Shown piece after piece: positions 1-6,884 of a stretch of 64,000 bases of DNA (the first letter of the stretch is position 1; each line of letters begins with the position of its first letter). The translations under genes were made by a program, and so were the position numbers. Origin of the DNA: Auanema rhodensis (taxonomy: Eukaryota > Nematoda > Chromadorea > Rhabditida > Rhabditidae). The notes under the pieces are model-generated. The model was given only the letters and a program-made list of their open reading frames with translations. It did no database searches and was not told the origin of the DNA. The stretch spans positions 18,816,476 to 18,880,475 of the forward strand of contig OZ059894.1 in NCBI GenBank assembly GCA_964057225.1. The letters run 5' to 3'.

Positions 1-50
1 TATTTTGCTGGTTTTTTATTGTTACATTATGCGATATATCAAATAAATCA

Positions 51-56
51 TTTATT
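51..56 (-). terminator. polyadenylation signal of the integrase gene
   Basis: TTTATT on the plus strand reads AATAAA on the minus strand, about 30 nt beyond the integrase stop codon at 87. It is the only canonical signal in the 86 bases available and would serve the minus-strand cluster that ends with the integrase. Confidence 0.5.
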
Positions 57-86
57 ATAATTACAATTGTTTATAACATTGAAAAA

Positions 87-1154
87 TTATACATTTAAAT
101 TTTCTGCATCTATCCATTCATTAAAGTTGTCGGGATATCCACTCCATTTTACAAAAACTTGACGTTTACCGCTTCGAGTACGCTCTTTTAAAACTTTTTC
201 TATATAGTACTTGTTGCTTTTATTAGTAGCCAAGACAAGTTCAGGTTCGTAGAATATTCCCTTTATACGTTCACCATTATAATCTACAAGTTTATACACG
301 GTTGGGTTTCCTGTTACAACCTCATCAATTGTGAATAGCTCCATTGTATATCCAGACTCGTAGCTTTTTTCAAAAGTACGCCTATTTTTGCTTATGCGAA
401 CAGTATCACCAATTTTAAAGCGGCTTTTAACAGCTGGTGCATATTCTTCAATGAATATATTTGCTTTAACATCAATGGGCCGCATTTTTATAGAGCGGTT
501 ATAAGATTTGTTTATTCCTTCAACCAAATCATCTAGGATATCAATCCAACGATGATTATTCTTGTAATAGAGATATTTCATCATGCGTGTTTTTAAAGTT
601 CTATTTGCTCGCTCCACCATTGCAGCCTTTTGTGGTGAACTTGTAGATCCGTGCAGTATGGCAAACTTTTTGAATAGTTTTTCACAATGACTATTATAAA
701 ACTCTGTGCCATTATCAGTAATCAACTGAATTGGTATAAAATTCTTGAATAAACTTTCAAATGCACTAGCAACCTCTATACCACCTTTAGTTTTCAAAGG
801 CCTAACATATAACATGCGTGTATAAACATCAATCATGGTCAACATGTAAGCATAGCCGTCGTTTAATTTTTTATATTTTTGCATATCAACCAAATCTGCT
901 TGCACTGTTAGAAATCGACCACATCCTCTAGTCTTTCTAGTCTGCATACGCATTCTGGTTGGTTTATGCCGTGTAAAAGTTTCAGAATCTTGCAAAAAAT
1001 CATCAACTTGTACCTTTGAAATGCCATGTTTTCGTGCTTGCGATAATAAATTCTTGGCTGATGTAAATGAAGTTGGGTGTTTTATATCGTAATAAATGCT
1101 CGCCAAAATATCATTTCCATAATCTAATGTAGAATCTTTTACGACCTTGGCCAT
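87..1154 (-). CDS. INT: Polinton integrase with C-terminal chromodomain
   Basis: Retroviral-type DDE integrase that would insert the linear element into host DNA with a 6-bp duplication. I start at the first ATG (1154), giving 355 aa; the frame is open upstream to 1205 but only with a TTG. The catalytic triad is visible: D87 in QADLVDM, D147 in ITDNGTEF and E181 in MVERANRTLK (33 residues between the last two). An SH3-like region covers about 246-309 (FKIGDTVRI to the FYEPELV segment). A chromodomain covers about 316-353 (YYIEKVLKER, then VKWSGYPDNFNEW with the expected aromatic residues). No HHCC zinc site is evident at the N-terminus. The 5' end overlaps the 238-aa gene by 44 bp in another frame. 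Chromodomains of related integrases bind methylated histone H3, which suits the satellite location. Confidence 0.95.
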   Translation of the reverse strand: MAKVVKDSTLDYGNDILASIYYDIKHPTSFTSAKNLLSQARKHGISKVQVDDFLQDSETFTRHKPTRMRMQTRKTRGCGRFLTVQADLVDMQKYKKLNDGYAYMLTMIDVYTRMLYVRPLKTKGGIEVASAFESLFKNFIPIQLITDNGTEFYNSHCEKLFKKFAILHGSTSSPQKAAMVERANRTLKTRMMKYLYYKNNHRWIDILDDLVEGINKSYNRSIKMRPIDVKANIFIEEYAPAVKSRFKIGDTVRISKNRRTFEKSYESGYTMELFTIDEVVTGNPTVYKLVDYNGERIKGIFYEPELVLATNKSNKYYIEKVLKERTRSGKRQVFVKWSGYPDNFNEWIDAENLNV

Positions 1155-1827
1155 TCTGTGAGTCTCCTTCTTGTGGTGTGTAATATGATTCGGCGGCAGT
1201 ATCAAAAGTCTTTGACCTTTTACTTTTGAGTGTACGAACCGGTGATGGTGAATATCGAATAACAGCTTTACGATGACGAGGCGTTCTAGGTAATATAGTA
1301 GAGTCCAAGTCTGTAACAGCCGGTTCAGCTCTATTTACAACGTCAACTGAATCATTGTCAGCCGACTCTCTTCTAGTTTGTTTCTTGTTAGAACTAGGTA
1401 CGCCTTTACTGGCTAAAAACTTTGACAAGACTGAAAATCCATTGGGCTCCGTTTTTGTTTTATCCAGTACAAAATCTAAATTTTTTGTAATATTCGTGTT
1501 TGGTACAGCCTCATTATTAATCACAAGTTGATTACTCTTGTTTGTGCGCACCTCTGGAAATTTCTCCCACAAATTGTTATACTTTCTTGGCAACTTGTAT
1601 TCTGGCAATAGAGGTGGATCAGCATTTTCCACTTGTACTGATATGGGCGCATCTATACTTTCTCTATAGTTTTTGAGACGAGCAATCAAGTCTTCGTATA
1701 GTTCAGCCTTTTTATAGTCGGGTATAGCTTTATTTTCTCGTAAAAGCTTGAGCTCTGCATCAAACTTGTCTATATTAATTGTTTCCTCGTCGACAGGAAT
1801 TAGTCGATATTTATGGTTAAGCTTCAT
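1111..1827 (-). CDS. Polinton accessory protein, 238 aa
   Basis: No enzymatic function recognised. The N-terminal 60 residues (HKYRLIPVDEE, then LKLLRENKAIPDYKKAELYEDLI) resemble a short helical domain I recall in many Polintons and adintoviruses next to the integrase, starting with a YRLIP-like motif. The rest is low-complexity and polar: a central Asn- and Glu-rich part, then about 170-238 rich in Arg, Lys, Ser and Pro, which could bind nucleic acid or be a disordered virion tail. The ATG at 1827 overlaps the TGA of the upstream 102-aa gene (ATGA), and the 3' end overlaps the integrase start by 44 bp, so the three belong to one transcription unit by layout. Assignment to the family is from the N-terminal pattern only. 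Confidence 0.7.
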   Translation of the reverse strand: MKLNHKYRLIPVDEETINIDKFDAELKLLRENKAIPDYKKAELYEDLIARLKNYRESIDAPISVQVENADPPLLPEYKLPRKYNNLWEKFPEVRTNKSNQLVINNEAVPNTNITKNLDFVLDKTKTEPNGFSVLSKFLASKGVPSSNKKQTRRESADNDSVDVVNRAEPAVTDLDSTILPRTPRHRKAVIRYSPSPVRTLKSKRSKTFDTAAESYYTPQEGDSQNGQGRKRFYIRLWK

Positions 1828-2132
1828 GATTTAAAACCAAAATAGGCAATACCACATGTAACTATTGTTTTCAATTGTTTGTGTGAAAGCGTTGCCAATA
1901 ATGATTTAGCCTTTTCCGGTGTGCGTATCAAAGCTATTTGACGTAATAATGAAGATATGGGCAAGAGGGTTTTATATTCCTTGTTAGTTAAAAGAAAATT
2001 ATTATTTTTCACAATATTAAATACAATTTCAACAATAATTTCAATTTGTGCAAAAGAAAATGAGGAAACAGAACAAGGAGTTTTGGCGCAAGAAGACAAA
2101 AAGTTGAAATTTGACAAAATACGACCACTCAT
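1824..2132 (-). CDS. small helical Polinton protein, 102 aa
   Basis: Conserved small protein of unknown role. From residue 28 it is predicted helical (AQIEIIVEIVFNIVKNN, then LTNKEYKTLLPISSLLRQIA, then AKSLLATLSHKQLKTIV). It matches the pattern of a short protein I recall from Polintons and adintoviruses: a helix with an E-x-x-x-N-I core, a basic turn, then an L-R-x-I/L-A segment and a C-terminal helix. Four Cys are present but no clear metal site. It starts 12 nt after the ATPase stop and its own TGA overlaps the next ATG, leaving no room for separate promoters. The opposite-strand frame at 1957-2148 is a shadow. No function is claimed. Confidence 0.7.
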   Translation of the reverse strand: MSGRILSNFNFLSSCAKTPCSVSSFSFAQIEIIVEIVFNIVKNNNFLLTNKEYKTLLPISSLLRQIALIRTPEKAKSLLATLSHKQLKTIVTCGIAYFGFKS

Positions 2133-2144
2133 TGAACAAGCACT

Positions 2145-2792
2145 TTAAACACTAAACACATTTCTGGCAACATAAACAATAGGGTTCTCCGCTGTTATAT
2201 CAGATAGTATACGCTGCTTCTCACTTGTTAAAGGATGATTGTCAATCAGTAAATGACTATAGGGAGTAGACATTGCATCATCATACGCCTCTAGAGCATT
2301 TTTGAAACGTGGCCCAAATAATTGCTGCAGACAATTACGTATTTGTAATATATCTGAATGACTTTTCATCAGTATTATATATGTACTATTGATTCGACTG
2401 GTCCTGTCCAGTTGAAATGCCGCTTGCACAAGATTAAACACTGCCAAATTCCAGTGATGAGCCCATACTGTAAAAATGTTGTTGAGTAATTCCTTTGCTG
2501 CTTTATTCGATGAAAAAAAGTTCATCAAATCATCCAGCACTAGTATAGTATTTACTCCCTTTTGTTCTTTTATCAAATCAGGATCAGGAGGCCCTTGAAT
2601 AATTATTAAACGCTCATCATTTATTGGTACACCTGACGATGACCCACATTGACTAAACCAGAATATTCTATCAATGGGGACGTTGAAAAACTTTTCAGTA
2701 TTTTCACATATGTGCTTTATGAGGGTTGTTTTACCGCATTGGGTAGCACCTATTACAGTTGTCTGACTGGGTAGTTTGAAGCTGAAAACCAT
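2145..2792 (-). CDS. ATP: A32/FtsK-HerA-type genome packaging ATPase
   Basis: ATPase that in double jelly-roll viruses drives DNA into the preformed capsid. The first ATG is at 2792 (215 aa); extension to 2825 would need a TTG. The Walker A motif is GATQCGKTT (G15 to T23, K21 as phosphate-binding lysine). The Walker B is TILVLDDLM with D87 and D88. A later segment (LAVFNLVQAAFQ, about 116-127) sits where a sensor or Arg-finger motif (often ending in Q) lies in HerA-like ATPases. The length is close to that of other Polinton ATPases. It leads a minus-strand cluster (ATPase, 102-aa, 238-aa, integrase) and diverges from the minor capsid gene, so packaging and capsid genes share a control region. 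Confidence 0.93.
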   Translation of the reverse strand: MVFSFKLPSQTTVIGATQCGKTTLIKHICENTEKFFNVPIDRIFWFSQCGSSSGVPINDERLIIIQGPPDPDLIKEQKGVNTILVLDDLMNFFSSNKAAKELLNNIFTVWAHHWNLAVFNLVQAAFQLDRTSRINSTYIILMKSHSDILQIRNCLQQLFGPRFKNALEAYDDAMSTPYSHLLIDNHPLTSEKQRILSDITAENPIVYVARNVFSV

Positions 2793-2871
2793 AATCAACC
2801 ACTCGTAAATGTACCTAAAATGCAAATGATTTCATTTGCAATAGTGTACACGTATCAAGTGGTGGTTTGTC
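2793..2871. promoter_or_regulatory. divergent promoter region, ATPase / minor capsid
   Basis: Only 79 bp separate the minus-strand ATPase start (2792) from the plus-strand minor capsid start (2872), so both 5' untranslated regions and any promoters must lie here or inside the neighbouring genes. The stretch is AT-rich and holds a short imperfect symmetry (CAAATGATTTCATTTG, 2823-2838). I see no strong TATA box. Confidence 0.4.
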
Positions 2872-3729
2872 ATGGATGATTTTTACATTACTCTTCCATC
2901 ATCAGTTGACTCTGAAAAAAGTAATACATCATCAGTGTTTCTTACCAGATTACCTGAAACACTAAGGCTACGCAATAATAGATATTGCATTGGGCTGACA
3001 GACATCATTTTTCCTTGTTCTATATTAAATGTTCAAAAAGATTTATCTTATACACTACGTTTTTCCAATAGAAAATTTATTCTACACTTGCCTAAAGGCA
3101 ACTATGCAAATGGTGATGAAATAATACGCGGAATCAATGCTGGAAGAGAATCATTTATCGCCAACAATACAAAGCCTCTTGGAGCTGAGGAAGAAGCACG
3201 TATAAAAAGTTTAATAGATAAAGATGAAGATGTAAAAAAGTGGTATAATAATCGACAGGCTGAGGCTAAGCTAGTGGAGGAAATGCTCGCAGATGCCACA
3301 TTTCAGTTTAACAAAACATTGCAGCGCATAGAGTTTGTAACAAGCAAGCGACTATTAATGAATGCAACGCTTGGTGATGATTTTGCATATTTTCTTGGTT
3401 TTGAAAATAAAAACATCAACGATACAATAATAGCCAGGCGTCCCATTGATTTTTCAAATAACATTAATACAATGTATATATATTGTGATATTGTAGAATA
3501 TTCCATTCTTGGTAATGTGAAAGCTAATTTACTTGCATGTTTGCCTGTACCACCTCCTACTGAATTTGGTAAAATGATTGCCAAAACATTTAATCCTATT
3601 CGTTATGTACCAATCACTAGACAAACACTCGATACCATACGTATTGAAATTTTAGATGAATTTGGTCGTCCTATGCAATTTAATTATGGTTCTACAGTTG
3701 TTACATTGCATGTTAAAAATATGAAATAA
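2872..3729 (+). CDS. PX: Polinton minor capsid (penton-like, single jelly-roll) protein
   Basis: Predicted pentameric vertex protein, 285 aa, the usual size for this family. Visible family features are the N-terminal FYITLPSS (4-11), then a short loop and FLTRLPETLRLRNNRY leading into the CIGLTDIIFP strand (39-48), and LPKGNYANGDEIIRGIN (73-89). This strand, turn, GxY, helix order is what Polinton minor capsid proteins show. A charged helical insert (about 100-145, rich in Glu, Lys and Asp) interrupts the jelly-roll before the FVTSKRLLMNATLGDDFAYF segment (155-174). The C-terminal strands (about 240-285) end just after LHVKN. The ATG at 2872 is the first in frame. Its AATAAA overlaps the stop. 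The jelly-roll fold is inferred from the family, not computed. Confidence 0.88.
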   Translation: MDDFYITLPSSVDSEKSNTSSVFLTRLPETLRLRNNRYCIGLTDIIFPCSILNVQKDLSYTLRFSNRKFILHLPKGNYANGDEIIRGINAGRESFIANNTKPLGAEEEARIKSLIDKDEDVKKWYNNRQAEAKLVEEMLADATFQFNKTLQRIEFVTSKRLLMNATLGDDFAYFLGFENKNINDTIIARRPIDFSNNINTMYIYCDIVEYSILGNVKANLLACLPVPPPTEFGKMIAKTFNPIRYVPITRQTLDTIRIEILDEFGRPMQFNYGSTVVTLHVKNMK

Positions 3730-3739
3730 ACGTTTTATT
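3725..3739. terminator. paired convergent polyadenylation signals
   Basis: AATAAA on the plus strand (3725-3730) overlaps the minor capsid stop codon (3727-3729). AATAAA on the minus strand (3739-3734) overlaps the zinc-finger stop (3737-3735). The two convergent genes are only 5 bp apart, so each transcript must run into the other gene before cleavage. Confidence 0.55.
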
Positions 3740-4199
3740 CAACAGTTATACAATACCACATTTTTATTTTCGAAGGTTTAAAAGATAGTTTAGGGCAGTT
3801 TTGTTTGTCGCTCGGCTCGTGTTGTGAATGTTCTCCGTCACTATTGCTGCGGCATCTTTTTGATTGGGTTGAATGTACAAACTCCTCAGCTTTTTCAAAG
3901 GGTTTGCTGGTATCATTTCCATCACCATCTTCACCATTCGTTCCATTATTATTATGAATACGCCGAATATGACGCTCACAATTGAATCTTGTTCCAAAAG
4001 TTTCACTACAATGAGGGCACAAACGTCTACGAACACCATCCAAATGTCCATATTTTTGAATAAAGTCAGCATTGCTGATATAATTGTTACATATGGGTTG
4101 AATCCCTGCATGCCTTTTCAAAACGTGATCACTAAAATGCTTGGTTGAAGAAAATATTTCCTTGCATGTACCACAATATTTGTTACATAAAAGTTCCAT
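3735..4199 (-). CDS. two-finger C2H2 zinc-finger protein
   Basis: Putative DNA- or RNA-binding protein of 154 aa from the first ATG (4199); the frame is open to 4229 but without an ATG. Two C2H2 fingers are clear: C9-x2-C12-x12-H25-x4-H30 and C61-x2-C64-x12-H77-x4-H82, separated by a 30-residue linker. The C-terminal half (about 84-154) is acidic then basic and polar (GEDGDGNDTSK, then QSKRCRSNSDGEHSQHEP), probably disordered, with a possible nuclear signal near KRCR. It is the last gene of a minus-strand trio with the protease and membrane protein and meets the minor capsid gene tail to tail. C2H2 proteins occur in several Polintons as accessory genes; the target is unknown. Confidence 0.82.
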   Translation of the reverse strand: MELLCNKYCGTCKEIFSSTKHFSDHVLKRHAGIQPICNNYISNADFIQKYGHLDGVRRRLCPHCSETFGTRFNCERHIRRIHNNNGTNGEDGDGNDTSKPFEKAEEFVHSTQSKRCRSNSDGEHSQHEPSDKQNCPKLSFKPSKIKMWYCITVE

Positions 4200-4240
4200 T
4201 AGAGGAAAATGAAAAACGACCACACGCAATCAACCCACTT

Positions 4241-4411
4241 TTATATAATGAGCAATAATATGACTAGTGTTGTACAAAAGCCCAATCCCAATGCTATACC
4301 TTTAATAAATGGCACTGAAATACATTTCAACATTCTCCTGTATAAAGGCGCTGGTTTAGATTGCTCCAACGTGTATTTGACACATAATTCACAGTGACAA
4401 GGAATATTCAT
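4241..4411 (-). CDS. small tail-anchored membrane protein, 56 aa
   Basis: Not recognised as a named family. From the first ATG (4411) the protein has a Cys-rich start (C5-x-C7-x2-C10 in IPCHCELCVKY), a short polar linker with two Arg and one Lys, and one strongly hydrophobic C-terminal segment (residues 37-56, from GIALGLGFCTT to the very end). That topology is a tail anchor with the Cys cluster facing the cytosol, possibly metal- or disulfide-bearing. It lies 41 bp after the protease stop and 41 bp before the zinc-finger start, on the same strand, and this even packing supports a real gene. It could be a minor virion or membrane-associated protein. The opposite-strand frame at 4209-4397 looks like its shadow. 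Confidence 0.6.
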   Translation of the reverse strand: MNIPCHCELCVKYTLEQSKPAPLYRRMLKCISVPFIKGIALGLGFCTTLVILLLII

Positions 4412-4452
4412 AACTGACCACGTAATGTAGCAGGTTATTAATGACAAATTTC

Positions 4453-4908
4453 TTATATAGTAGCCAATTTATAGTCGAATACTTTATGCATAAACGCTTT
4501 AATAAAGACATCATCATTTTTCAATAGTTTAAAAAATGAACAAATGCTTTCAAATGAATTACCAGCCGACAACATTAGTATTACAAATACCACATAGCCA
4601 CCACAAGTGTATTCAATTAAACGTTGTGGTTTGCAAGTATTAATTTTTACCTTTTTATATTTGGCCAGATAATTTTGAATGTACTTGTTCATTTTATATC
4701 CCAAGCTACAGAAAAAATAGGCTTGCTTGTTACGGACAAAGATGACCTGCCAATGTGTGCCTGGTTTATCATGTGTGTCAGTATTTACGACAAGTGCAAA
4801 GTTTTTACGACGCGTTTTGGGTAGAGTATCAGCGCTATATACACCGAGGAATAGTTTCCGAGTGCTGGGGACAGATTGCAATAGTGATACTATTTCAGAC
4901 GAATACAT
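4453..4908 (-). CDS. PRO: adenain-like cysteine protease with altered triad
   Basis: Maturation protease related to adenovirus proteinase (clan CE, family C5), which would cleave capsid precursors. I start at the first ATG (4908), giving 151 aa; upstream to 4995 the frame lacks an ATG. Visible active-site parts are H52 in THWQVIF, the oxyanion Gln Q95 and the nucleophile C102 in YTCGGYVVF, with the 7-residue Gln-to-Cys spacing of adenain. The acidic triad member, expected in an FDS-like motif after the His, is replaced: the sequence reads FFCSLG with C67 (codon TGT). The protein is shorter than adenain (about 204 aa) but near other Polinton proteases. It diverges from the basic virion protein gene and leads the minus-strand trio. 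Confidence 0.88.
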   Translation of the reverse strand: MYSSEIVSLLQSVPSTRKLFLGVYSADTLPKTRRKNFALVVNTDTHDKPGTHWQVIFVRNKQAYFFCSLGYKMNKYIQNYLAKYKKVKINTCKPQRLIEYTCGGYVVFVILMLSAGNSFESICSFFKLLKNDDVFIKAFMHKVFDYKLATI

Positions 4909-5019
4909 TTTAGTAGAATGATCTAGTGTAACTTTTGTATTGCGCGCGTGCGGTTCGATATGCCGCACCTCCTTTTGGATGTCAACTCTATTCAATGGAC
5001 AACACTTTTAAATCAACAA
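4909..5019. promoter_or_regulatory. divergent promoter region, protease / virion proteins
   Basis: These 111 bp separate the protease ATG (4908, minus) from the likely virion-protein ATG (5020, plus). They hold a GC-rich dyad GTGCGG-9 nt-CCGCAC (4948-4968) in otherwise AT-rich DNA, preceded by alternating GCGCGC. The dyad is a candidate binding site or hairpin. If translation instead begins at the ATG at 4960, the dyad spans the start codon. Confidence 0.4.
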
Positions 5020-5412
5020 ATGGGTGGCGCCCCATTTAGCGGAATGATGTTTCAACGTGGAATGCAGAGGGGTCATGGTTTGGGTGGTATTTTGGCAACT
5101 TTGGCATCATTTCTACCACGCATCATTCAATCACCTATAGCCCAAAATCTCATCAATGCCGGAAGAAACGCCTTATCCAGTGCTGTAAGCAATAGTCCAG
5201 TTGTAAATTCACCTCTTGGCGGACAGTTGCTGAAAACTGGTAATGAAATTGTCGATGGGGTGCTGAAAGGCGATAATATCAAGGAAACTCTTAAAACAGC
5301 CGGCCGGCAAGCTATACGAGATCTTACCGGCTTGGGCAAACGGCGACGACGCAAAACCACAAAACCTCATAAGCGGTTGTGCATCACTCGTGAGCGGTCG
5401 TTTCACATTTAA
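5020..5412 (+). CDS. basic virion core/minor protein (adenovirus pVI/pX-like layout)
   Basis: Predicted virion-internal protein. From the ATG at 5020 it has 130 aa; an in-frame ATG at 4960 would give 150. I prefer 5020 because it clears the divergent promoter and fits the family, whose members begin close to the Gly-rich part. The order is Met- and Gly-rich start, an amphipathic segment GHGLGGILATLASFLPRI (18-35), a Ser/Asn-rich middle, a helix (about 70-100) and a basic tail GLGKRRRRK (104-112). Similar GLGG plus G-x-G-K-R-R-R proteins recur next to the major capsid gene in Polintons and adintoviruses and are compared with adenovirus membrane-active or DNA-binding core proteins; that role is inference. 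The stop TAA directly abuts the ATG of the next gene in the same frame. Confidence 0.78.
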   Translation: MGGAPFSGMMFQRGMQRGHGLGGILATLASFLPRIIQSPIAQNLINAGRNALSSAVSNSPVVNSPLGGQLLKTGNEIVDGVLKGDNIKETLKTAGRQAIRDLTGLGKRRRRKTTKPHKRLCITRERSFHI

Positions 5413-6747
5413 ATGGCTAAATTGATAGATTCAAAATCAGCACAAGCCCTTTTACCTAATATCAACTATGGTGAAATACCTGCGTCGGCATTAGGTGTTG
5501 AATCCACTCGTACTGTACAAGTCCCTTTGAAAAATACTTTTCTTCCTCAAGGACCATGGGAATTTGTTATAGCTCAAAATTCCAAATCATTCCTCAATCT
5601 GAGAAGATGTTGGTTGAATGTAAAATTTAAAATTGTAACCACAAACGGTGATCCAGTACCAGACAACCTTGTTTTTGCACCATGTCAACAATTTGCTGCC
5701 AGTTTAATACATTCGTATCATTTGAAAATTGGTGATGTTAGCGTGTATGACTCTACCGTGAATCATGCCTATAAAACATATATCGAGAATATTTTAATGT
5801 ATAGCAACGATGTTAAAGAGAGCAAACTTGCCATATCAGGCTATTATGCTGATAGATATATAGATAATGCATCCAGTGCTGGATTTAGAACGCGTCAAGC
5901 GCTTGTAAAAAATGGCATATTGTGTGAGATGGCTGCTCCCGTCAGTATCGACCTATTTAATCAAGAGCGACTGTTTGTAAACTATTCAAAAATGGAGCTA
6001 ACTGCATATCCAAACCGTGATAACTTTTTAATTGACACTCTAGGCTGGAATAATGAAAACAAGGATACTACATTAAAGGAGGAGTTTCCAAATTTGAAAG
6101 TAGATATCAGCGATGTACATTTGCTCATTCAAGAGTTTGATCTAAACGCTGGATTAGCTATGGCTATAGAAGATAAACTCGCAAAGGATCGAATACACTA
6201 CCCCATGACATCAGTGAAAATGCGCTCTTATTTCATAGAAGGAGGCCGCTTGGATTCACCTAATAATATATTATTCACGTCTCATACACCAAAACGTGTT
6301 GTAGTAGGTCTTGTCGGCGCACACGCTTATAATGGTACTTTTAAACATTCGCCATTCAACTTTAAACCGTTTGATTTGAAAAATATATACTTGACGCTCA
6401 ACAATAGGGTAATACCTACCCGTCCTTATAATTTAGAATGGCGATCTTCCTATGCCACAGCATATATTGACATGCTGGAAGGTTTGGGACTTGGTCGTAC
6501 AGATTCATCCAATGGTATTACACCAGCAATGTATAAAGCTGGTTTCACATTTTTTGTATTTGATATTTCTCCTACTGTGCATTCGTCAGAGTTATTTGAT
6601 GTTATACGACAAGGTAATGTAGCCTTGAAATTGGAATTTGGTCAACAAACGCCGCAAGAGGGCTTATATGCAATTGTTTATGCAGAGTATGACTCTATTC
6701 TTTCAATTGACAACAATCGTGCTCCATATATTGATACCAGTTTGTAA
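5413..6747 (+). CDS. PY: Polinton major capsid protein (double jelly-roll)
   Basis: Predicted hexon-like trimer-forming capsid subunit, 444 aa, within the range of animal Polinton capsid proteins. The N-terminal part shows the family pattern: SFLNLRRCWLNVKFKIV (59-75), a strand for the first barrel; then SYHLKIGDVSVYD (101-113) and NHAYKTYIENILMYSNDVK (117-135), matching the conserved Y-x-x-Y-I/L-E-x-L-L-x-Y signature. The second barrel begins around residue 215-230 (VHLLIQEFDL) and runs to a C-terminal strand AIVYAEYDSILSID (423-436). ATG 5413 follows the upstream stop without a gap, so a shared transcript with reinitiation or readthrough is possible. A plus-strand AATAAA lies at 6755-6760. 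The opposite strand has no competing gene. The fold is inferred from family resemblance. Confidence 0.9.
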   Translation: MAKLIDSKSAQALLPNINYGEIPASALGVESTRTVQVPLKNTFLPQGPWEFVIAQNSKSFLNLRRCWLNVKFKIVTTNGDPVPDNLVFAPCQQFAASLIHSYHLKIGDVSVYDSTVNHAYKTYIENILMYSNDVKESKLAISGYYADRYIDNASSAGFRTRQALVKNGILCEMAAPVSIDLFNQERLFVNYSKMELTAYPNRDNFLIDTLGWNNENKDTTLKEEFPNLKVDISDVHLLIQEFDLNAGLAMAIEDKLAKDRIHYPMTSVKMRSYFIEGGRLDSPNNILFTSHTPKRVVVGLVGAHAYNGTFKHSPFNFKPFDLKNIYLTLNNRVIPTRPYNLEWRSSYATAYIDMLEGLGLGRTDSSNGITPAMYKAGFTFFVFDISPTVHSSELFDVIRQGNVALKLEFGQQTPQEGLYAIVYAEYDSILSIDNNRAPYIDTSL

Positions 6748-6884
6748 TGTATGTAATAAATTCTTTAAAAGATTTAAGAATAAAATTTATTAATACAACT
6801 ATTTTTAAAAATAAATACATGTACAATGATAAAATTTTATAAATACAAATATATACAAGATAAAAATTTATAAATTCAAATATA
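6748..6884. terminator. convergent 3' ends of major capsid and polymerase genes
   Basis: 137 bp of AT-rich DNA between two gene ends. AATAAA at 6755-6760 serves the plus-strand capsid transcript. TTTATT at 6786-6791 is a minus-strand AATAAA about 95 nt past the polymerase stop (6885). Confidence 0.5.

Noticed and set aside
87-1205. Integrase as part of a retrotransposon or retrovirus
   Set aside because: No reverse transcriptase, protease-RT or LTR is nearby; neighbours are Polinton capsid, ATPase and polymerase genes.
3873-4148. 91-codon plus-strand frame
   Set aside because: Antisense shadow of the zinc-finger gene, whose Cys/His spacing shows the true strand.
4209-4397. 62-codon plus-strand frame
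   Set aside because: Overlaps the small membrane protein, which has a clearer design (Cys cluster and terminal hydrophobic anchor).
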